Positions 5,616 through 9,195 of a stretch of DNA of 9,195 nt are shown here, in pieces. The DNA is from Desulfatitalea sp. (lineage in GTDB: Bacteria; Desulfobacterota; Desulfobacteria; Desulfobacterales; Desulfosarcinaceae), in NCBI GenBank assembly GCA_018224505.1, contig JAGTVD010000251.1, forward strand, positions 1 to 9,195. The letters are read 5' to 3'. Position numbers and translations under genes: made by a program. The notes under the pieces were generated by a model. It was given only the letters and a program-made list of their open reading frames with translations, ran no database searches and was not told the origin of the DNA. The first letter of the stretch is position 1. The number at the start of each line of letters is the position of its first letter.

Positions 5616-7445
5616 CATCCGCCGCTTGCGTAGCAGATAATGGGAGACCAGCCACTCATTGCCCCGGCGGTACCCCCACAGCTCGGCGCAGGCCATGAAG
5701 AAGATGCGCCAGCGCTGCAGCCACAGATCACTGTCCGCGCCATAGAGCGGTTCGAAAATGGCCCGCACCGCCGCGCGGTTGCGATCCAGATTGGCCAACC
5801 AGGCATTGGCGGTATCGCGGTAGTGACGCCCGTTGACCACGTGGTGGGCTTCCACCTGGAAATATTCCTGGAAGTAGAGCAGCAGATCGTCCGAGGGCAT
5901 CATGCCCCCGGTGAAAAAATATCGCCCCATCCAGTCGTCCGCGCCACCGGTCTCGAAGGCATAGACAAACTCCCGATGGGTGAAGATGTGAATAAAAAGC
6001 TTGCCATCCGGCTTGAGCCAGCCGGCGATGCGTTCCAGCAGGCGGGACCAGTTGCGCATGTGCTCGAACATCTCCACCGACACTACCCGGTCAAACGGCC
6101 GGTCCGCATGGAATTCGTTCATGTCGGCGGTGATCACGGTCAGATTGTCGATCTCCTGGCGCCGGCATTCGGCACGGATGAATGCCGCCTGGGCGGACGA
6201 ATTGGAGACCGCCGTAATAGCCGCCCGGGGATAGTGGCGGGCCATCCAGAGCGACAAAGACCCCCAGCCGCAGCCCAGCTCCAGCACCGCCATGCCATCG
6301 GCCAGACCGGCGCGTTCACAGGTGAGCCGCAGCATGGCCGCCTCGGCATCCGCCAGACGGTTCATCCCCGCCGTCCAGAGACAACCGCTGTATTTGCGGT
6401 GCGGCCCCAATACCGTCTGAAAAAATTCCGGCGGCAATGCGTAGTGCTGGTCGTTGGCCCGGTCCGGGGAGAGTGCAATGGGGGCCCGTGCCATCTGACG
6501 AATGAACGTTTGCTTACGCCGCATCCGGGCCTCGATCCCACCGCGCCCCTCTCCGAACAGCCGCAGCCCATCCAGCAGACGAATGCCCAGCCGGATGGCA
6601 GGATCGGGCAGTTTGCCCCGGTCGGCCAAATTTGCCAGCCAACCCGCCACAATCTCCCGGAGCGGGCTTCTAAACCACGGCACCAGAACACTGGTGCGCT
6701 GCTGGTATTCGGCATATCCGGTACGCCTGGCGCGCATGGTCTTCTCGGTGAGCGCTACACCGGTCAAGCGCACCAGGACGTACGTGAGCAACAGCGGACT
6801 CGCCACTGTCCACCCACCACCGGGCGCTGCGGCCGCAACGAAAAAGATGCCCCACCATATCAGGATCTCGCCGAAGTAGTTGGGATGGCGGCTGTAGGCC
6901 CAAAGGCCGCGGTCCATGATCCGACCGCGGCTCTCCGGATCGGACTTGAAGCGCGCCAACTGCCGGTCGGCAGTGGCTTCCAGCACCATGCCCACCAGCC
7001 ACAACGCCAGGCCCAACAGATCCCAGCCGGTCCAACGGGCCGGCACCGGCGCCGAGATGCCCACCTGCAGGGCGAGGCTGATCAGCCACAAAACCGCCGC
7101 CTGGAGTAAAAACACCTTGAACAGGCTCACCCACCAGAAAGCAGGGCCCGTTTGGGCACGCCAGGCACCGTACCGGGGATCCTCGCCCTTGCCACGATTG
7201 CGCCGCCACAAGGAGCCGCTCAACCGCAAGCCCCAAACAGTGGTCATCGCCACCAGCAGCCAGGCCCGGCCGGCGTAACCGTCGGCACGTACCACTGTCA
7301 GCCAGGCGATGAGGATGAATCCCAGCCCCCACAGGCTGTCCACCACGGTCACATCGCGGCGCGCCACACTGATCACCCACCCCGCCACCATCAGGGCCGA
7401 CACGGCCAGCAGATTAGGCAGTAAAACGCTCAGAACCGTATCCAT
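5601..7445 (-). CDS. fusion of DUF1295 membrane reductase-like domain and CFA/coclaurine-N-methyltransferase-like SAM methyltransferase
   Basis: One uninterrupted 614-residue frame. Residues about 1-258 are a DUF1295 domain, a polytopic membrane protein of the steroid 5-alpha-reductase/isoprenylcysteine methyltransferase fold, with the hallmark YSRHPNYFGE (184-193) and several hydrophobic helices. Residues about 275-614 form a complete methyltransferase: QHYALPPEFF (333-342), KYSGCLW (351-357), motif I LELGCGWG (388-395), VEMFEHM (457-463), FIHIFTH (484-490) and GYRRGNEWLVSHYLL (591-605). This end resembles plant coclaurine N-methyltransferases and their uncharacterised relatives more than E. 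coli Cfa. Glu458, Glu461 and His462 fit the catalytic residues described for that group. The likely job is membrane-bound methylation plus double-bond reduction of a lipid, inferred from the fusion. AAGGAG (7452-7457) lies six bases before the ATG at 7445, and the transporter ends 28 bases upstream. No convincing internal start for the second domain was seen. Confidence 0.9.
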   Translation of the reverse strand: MDTVLSVLLPNLLAVSALMVAGWVISVARRDVTVVDSLWGLGFILIAWLTVVRADGYAGRAWLLVAMTTVWGLRLSGSLWRRNRGKGEDPRYGAWRAQTGPAFWWVSLFKVFLLQAAVLWLISLALQVGISAPVPARWTGWDLLGLALWLVGMVLEATADRQLARFKSDPESRGRIMDRGLWAYSRHPNYFGEILIWWGIFFVAAAAPGGGWTVASPLLLTYVLVRLTGVALTEKTMRARRTGYAEYQQRTSVLVPWFRSPLREIVAGWLANLADRGKLPDPAIRLGIRLLDGLRLFGEGRGGIEARMRRKQTFIRQMARAPIALSPDRANDQHYALPPEFFQTVLGPHRKYSGCLWTAGMNRLADAEAAMLRLTCERAGLADGMAVLELGCGWGSLSLWMARHYPRAAITAVSNSSAQAAFIRAECRRQEIDNLTVITADMNEFHADRPFDRVVSVEMFEHMRNWSRLLERIAGWLKPDGKLFIHIFTHREFVYAFETGGADDWMGRYFFTGGMMPSDDLLLYFQEYFQVEAHHVVNGRHYRDTANAWLANLDRNRAAVRAIFEPLYGADSDLWLQRWRIFFMACAELWGYRRGNEWLVSHYLLRKRRMVKTQ

Positions 7446-7473
7446 AGAGCACTCCTTATCGTCATTTCAGTCA

Positions 7474-8829
7474 TCAGACATTGCCCGGGCGCGCATCGAT
7501 CTCGGCGCGCATGCCGCGATGCATGCGCTCATTGATGGGATATGCCAGCGCGATGCCAAGACCGATGAGGTTGCACGCCGACGGCACCAGAGCGTACAAC
7601 ACGCGAAGAGTGAAAACCACCTCGGGGCTCTGGTCCGCATTGGGCGTGTATCCCACAGCCCCCAACACGGTCAGGCTCACCCCCACCCCGACAGCCGCGG
7701 CCAGCTTCCTGGCAATGGACCACAAGCCGATATACTGCCCCTCCCGCCGCCGGCCGGTGAGCAGTTCGTCAAAATCGATCACATCGGCCTGGATGGCCGA
7801 CGGCAGGGCCAACGTGGCCCCGAAACCGACGCCGGATGCAAAAACCAGCATACCATAAAGCGTTGTGTCGCCGGGACCCAGGAAAAACACACCGGCAAAA
7901 GCGCCGCTGTTCAGGGCCATGGCCGTCAGCCAGGCCCTTTTTTTTCCCACCCGGCGGGAAAGGGCGATCCATGCGGGCAGAAAAAGGATGCCGGTGGCGA
8001 AATAGAGCAGCAGGAACAGATCGGCCCGCGCCGATCCCAGCACATACTGTACATAGAACAGGATCAAGGTGGCGGGCAAGTTGTTGCCCACGGCGCTCAC
8101 GGTGTAGGAGGCCAGCAGAATCCAGAAGGGCCGGTTGCGCCACACAACACTCCACCCGCGTCGCAGGCTCAGGCGTGCCGGTTCCCGGTCGCGGTATCGC
8201 TCCGCAACCGCCAGCACGCACCAGGCCCCCGTGGCCAGCAGCAACGGTGCGTATATCACCGCCATCCAGAAAAACTTCTGCCGTTCGCCATCCGAATCGT
8301 TGCCCAACCCGAAGATCTCCTGCACCAGTGCCGGTGAGGCGGCGGCGGCAAGGGTGCCGGCGATCAGGGCGCCATCGCGCAACCCGAACAGGGCGGTGCG
8401 CGCATGGTAGTCGAATGTGATCTCCGGCCCCAGGGACTCATAAGGAACCGTCACCACCGTCCAGAAGAGAAACAGGGTGTAAATCCACACCCCGAACCAC
8501 ACGGTGGCCATGGCCGGGGTGGTTTGGGGCGGCGTGAACAAAAAATACAAGGCCGCCGCCACCAGCACCATCCCGCCTCCGATGTAGGGCCGCCGCCGGC
8601 CCCAGCGCGTCCGGGTCCTGTCCGAAATGAGCCCGATCACCGGATCGGTCACTGCATCGAAGATACGCAGACCGAATAGCAGCACCCCCAGCACGGCGAT
8701 GTCAACCCCCACCACATCGGTATAAAACTTAGGCAGGTAGACATAGACCGGAATGCCCACCACGGCCAGTGAAAAAGCCGGTGAAGCGTAGGCCAACCGA
8801 GTTTTGGCGGACACTGGCGTTGATGCCAT
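7474..8829 (-). CDS. GPH/MelB-type major facilitator transporter, substrate uncertain
   Basis: A 451-residue transporter with the length and hydrophobicity of 12 membrane helices. The start of the protein closely follows MelB: YTDVVGVDIAVLGVL (36-50), then FDAVTDPVIGLISDRTRTRW (57-76), the signature of the glycoside-pentoside-hexuronide:cation symporter family. Asp58 and Asp62 match the MelB cation-site pair Asp55/Asp59. The two MelB sugar-binding aspartates are absent: the helix I position is Ala22 in PAFSLA, and the helix IV position is Thr127 in WTVVTVPY. It is therefore probably a cation-coupled carrier of something other than melibiose. Its place before a lipid methyltransferase, and the kinship of GPH proteins with the animal lysophosphatidylcholine carrier MFSD2A, point to a lipid. 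That is inference. The frame extends to a TTG at 8991, but the ATG at 8829 is chosen because GGGAG (8835-8839) lies five bases upstream and homology begins right after it. Confidence 0.87.
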   Translation of the reverse strand: MASTPVSAKTRLAYASPAFSLAVVGIPVYVYLPKFYTDVVGVDIAVLGVLLFGLRIFDAVTDPVIGLISDRTRTRWGRRRPYIGGGMVLVAAALYFLFTPPQTTPAMATVWFGVWIYTLFLFWTVVTVPYESLGPEITFDYHARTALFGLRDGALIAGTLAAAASPALVQEIFGLGNDSDGERQKFFWMAVIYAPLLLATGAWCVLAVAERYRDREPARLSLRRGWSVVWRNRPFWILLASYTVSAVGNNLPATLILFYVQYVLGSARADLFLLLYFATGILFLPAWIALSRRVGKKRAWLTAMALNSGAFAGVFFLGPGDTTLYGMLVFASGVGFGATLALPSAIQADVIDFDELLTGRRREGQYIGLWSIARKLAAAVGVGVSLTVLGAVGYTPNADQSPEVVFTLRVLYALVPSACNLIGLGIALAYPINERMHRGMRAEIDARPGNV

Positions 8830-8834
8830 GGTGG

Positions 8835-8839
8835 CTCCC
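8835..8839 (-). promoter_or_regulatory. ribosome-binding site deciding the transporter start
   Basis: GGGAG on the minus strand sits five bases before the ATG at 8829. The 54-residue extension that a TTG start at 8991 would add runs through the REP-like palindrome and has no ribosome site or family similarity, so the shorter protein is preferred. Confidence 0.8.
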
Positions 8840-8860
8840 GTCTGACGTTTGCGCGCGGCG

Positions 8861-8890
8861 CCATCGCGGCTGGAAGCCGCTCCCACCGAT
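8861..8890 (-). repeat. REP-like palindromic element in the transporter leader
   Basis: On the minus strand the core GGGAGCGGCTTCCAGCCGC is a strong hairpin: arms GCGGCT (8866-8871) and AGCCGC (8875-8880) with a 3-base loop, preceded by GGTGG and followed by GATGG. The 5' GTGGGAGC head and the GCGGCTTCCAGCCGCGA body resemble the REP families mobilised in trans by REP-associated tyrosine transposases (RAYTs) in Pseudomonas, Xanthomonas and other Proteobacteria. Only one copy was noticed in this window and no RAYT gene is present. It lies about 30 bases before the transporter start, so any transcript would carry it as a 5' hairpin. Confidence 0.6.
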
Positions 8891-9195
8891 AAAAAGCGCT
8901 GCCACAAGTGAAAAGCTACCCCATAGGTGAAAAAGAACCGTTTGGCGAAATGGAGATACGAGCAAAGTAAGTAGAAGGAAGCTGTTGGCAATTACGAGCC
9001 CGTTGGCAGGGCGCTGGCAGGTCAATCCCCTCAAACAAGGGTTGATCAGGGTGCGCCCGGACGTCAGGGTGATTGCATATACGCCAATGAAATGGCGCGG
9101 CGTGCCGTTGGGGGCGTTAAGCCGGTGCTGCCGGTGGTGGGGGTGGGGCGCTGCACAAAAATGGGGGGTGCAACGCAAAACGACATGTCACCAGA
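8891..9195. other. upstream region of the transporter operon, no gene recognised
   Basis: About 300 bases without a supportable gene. Seen here are three near-copies of TTGGCA on the plus strand (GTTGGCA 8984-8990, GTTGGCA 9002-9008, GCTGGCA 9013-9019), two copies of GTGAAAA (8908-8914, 8927-8933), an imperfect inverted repeat TCAATCC/GGGTTGA (9022-9028, 9039-9045) and a small hairpin CGCCA/TGGCG (9082-9097). Leftward promoter candidates are weak; the best is TTGCCA (8990-8985) with TACTTT 16 bases on. A reading frame on each strand stays open toward the right edge, but neither has a ribosome site or a recognisable domain. Confidence 0.5.

Noticed and set aside
5640..7109. A 489-residue open frame on the plus strand, antisense to the fusion gene
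   Set aside because: It is the mirror of a GC-rich gene with intact domains on the other strand. It shows no family motif, has no ribosome site and is rich in Pro, Arg, Gln and His as shadow frames are.
7309..8337. A 342-residue plus-strand frame crossing the end of the transporter and the start of the fusion gene
   Set aside because: It spans two real genes on the opposite strand and their junction, and its composition is that of a shadow frame.
8830..8991. A 54-residue N-terminal extension of the transporter from a TTG codon
   Set aside because: It translates the REP-like hairpin, lacks a ribosome site, and MelB similarity begins only after the ATG at 8829.
9116..9122. GTTAAGC as the core of an integron attC site
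   Set aside because: No partner core (RYYYAAC or its complement) lies at a suitable distance on either strand and no gene cassette is present. The match is too short to mean anything alone.
8729..9178. A 149-residue minus-strand frame overlapping the transporter start
   Set aside because: It runs out of frame into the transporter N-terminus, has no ribosome site and shows no recognisable domain.

Overview
The window is GC-rich bacterial DNA, probably from a Proteobacterium or a related deltaproteobacterial (Desulfobacterota-like) lineage. The evidence for this is indirect: a sigma54-dependent activator at the left edge, lipoprotein and Shine-Dalgarno signals of Gram-negative type, and one REP-like palindrome. 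Nothing here fixes the genus. No tRNA, rRNA, CRISPR array or insertion sequence is visible.

Layout. (1) 1-372 (+) is the C-terminal end of an NtrC-type sigma54 activator cut by the window edge. (2) 386-1546 (-) is a predicted lipoprotein of the PQQ-dependent aldose/sorbosone dehydrogenase family, convergent with the activator and preceded by a near-consensus sigma70 promoter. (3) 1547-1810 is a divergent regulatory region with promoter candidates in both directions and a small hairpin plus T-run just before the rightward operon. (4) 1811-5589 (+) is a tight four-gene operon: DUF2177 membrane protein, FAD-dependent amine-oxidase-like oxidoreductase, DUF1365 protein, and a cyclopropane-fatty-acid-synthase-type methyltransferase. 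(5) 5601-8829 (-) is a two-gene operon read toward it: a GPH/MelB-type transporter, then an unusual fusion of a DUF1295 membrane reductase-like domain to a second SAM methyltransferase of the CFA/coclaurine N-methyltransferase class. (6) 8830-9195 is the upstream region of that operon, with a REP-like hairpin and no recognisable gene.

How the genes fit together. Regions 4 and 5 look like one lipid-modification module split into two convergent transcripts whose stop codons are only 11 bp apart. The oxidoreductase, DUF1365 and CFA-like trio is a recurrent bacterial set. Plant cyclopropane synthases carry the oxidase and CFA parts fused in one polypeptide. In alphaproteobacteria, homologous sets belong to the singlet-oxygen response and are linked to methylated and furan fatty acids made on intact phospholipids. 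The best inference is that the module methylates, and then oxidises or reduces, unsaturated acyl chains of membrane phospholipids. The two methyltransferases have different active-site residues, and the transporter may move a lipid rather than a sugar. The product cannot be read from sequence. No ECF sigma factor, anti-sigma ChrR, photolyase or short-chain dehydrogenase of the known regulons lies in this window.
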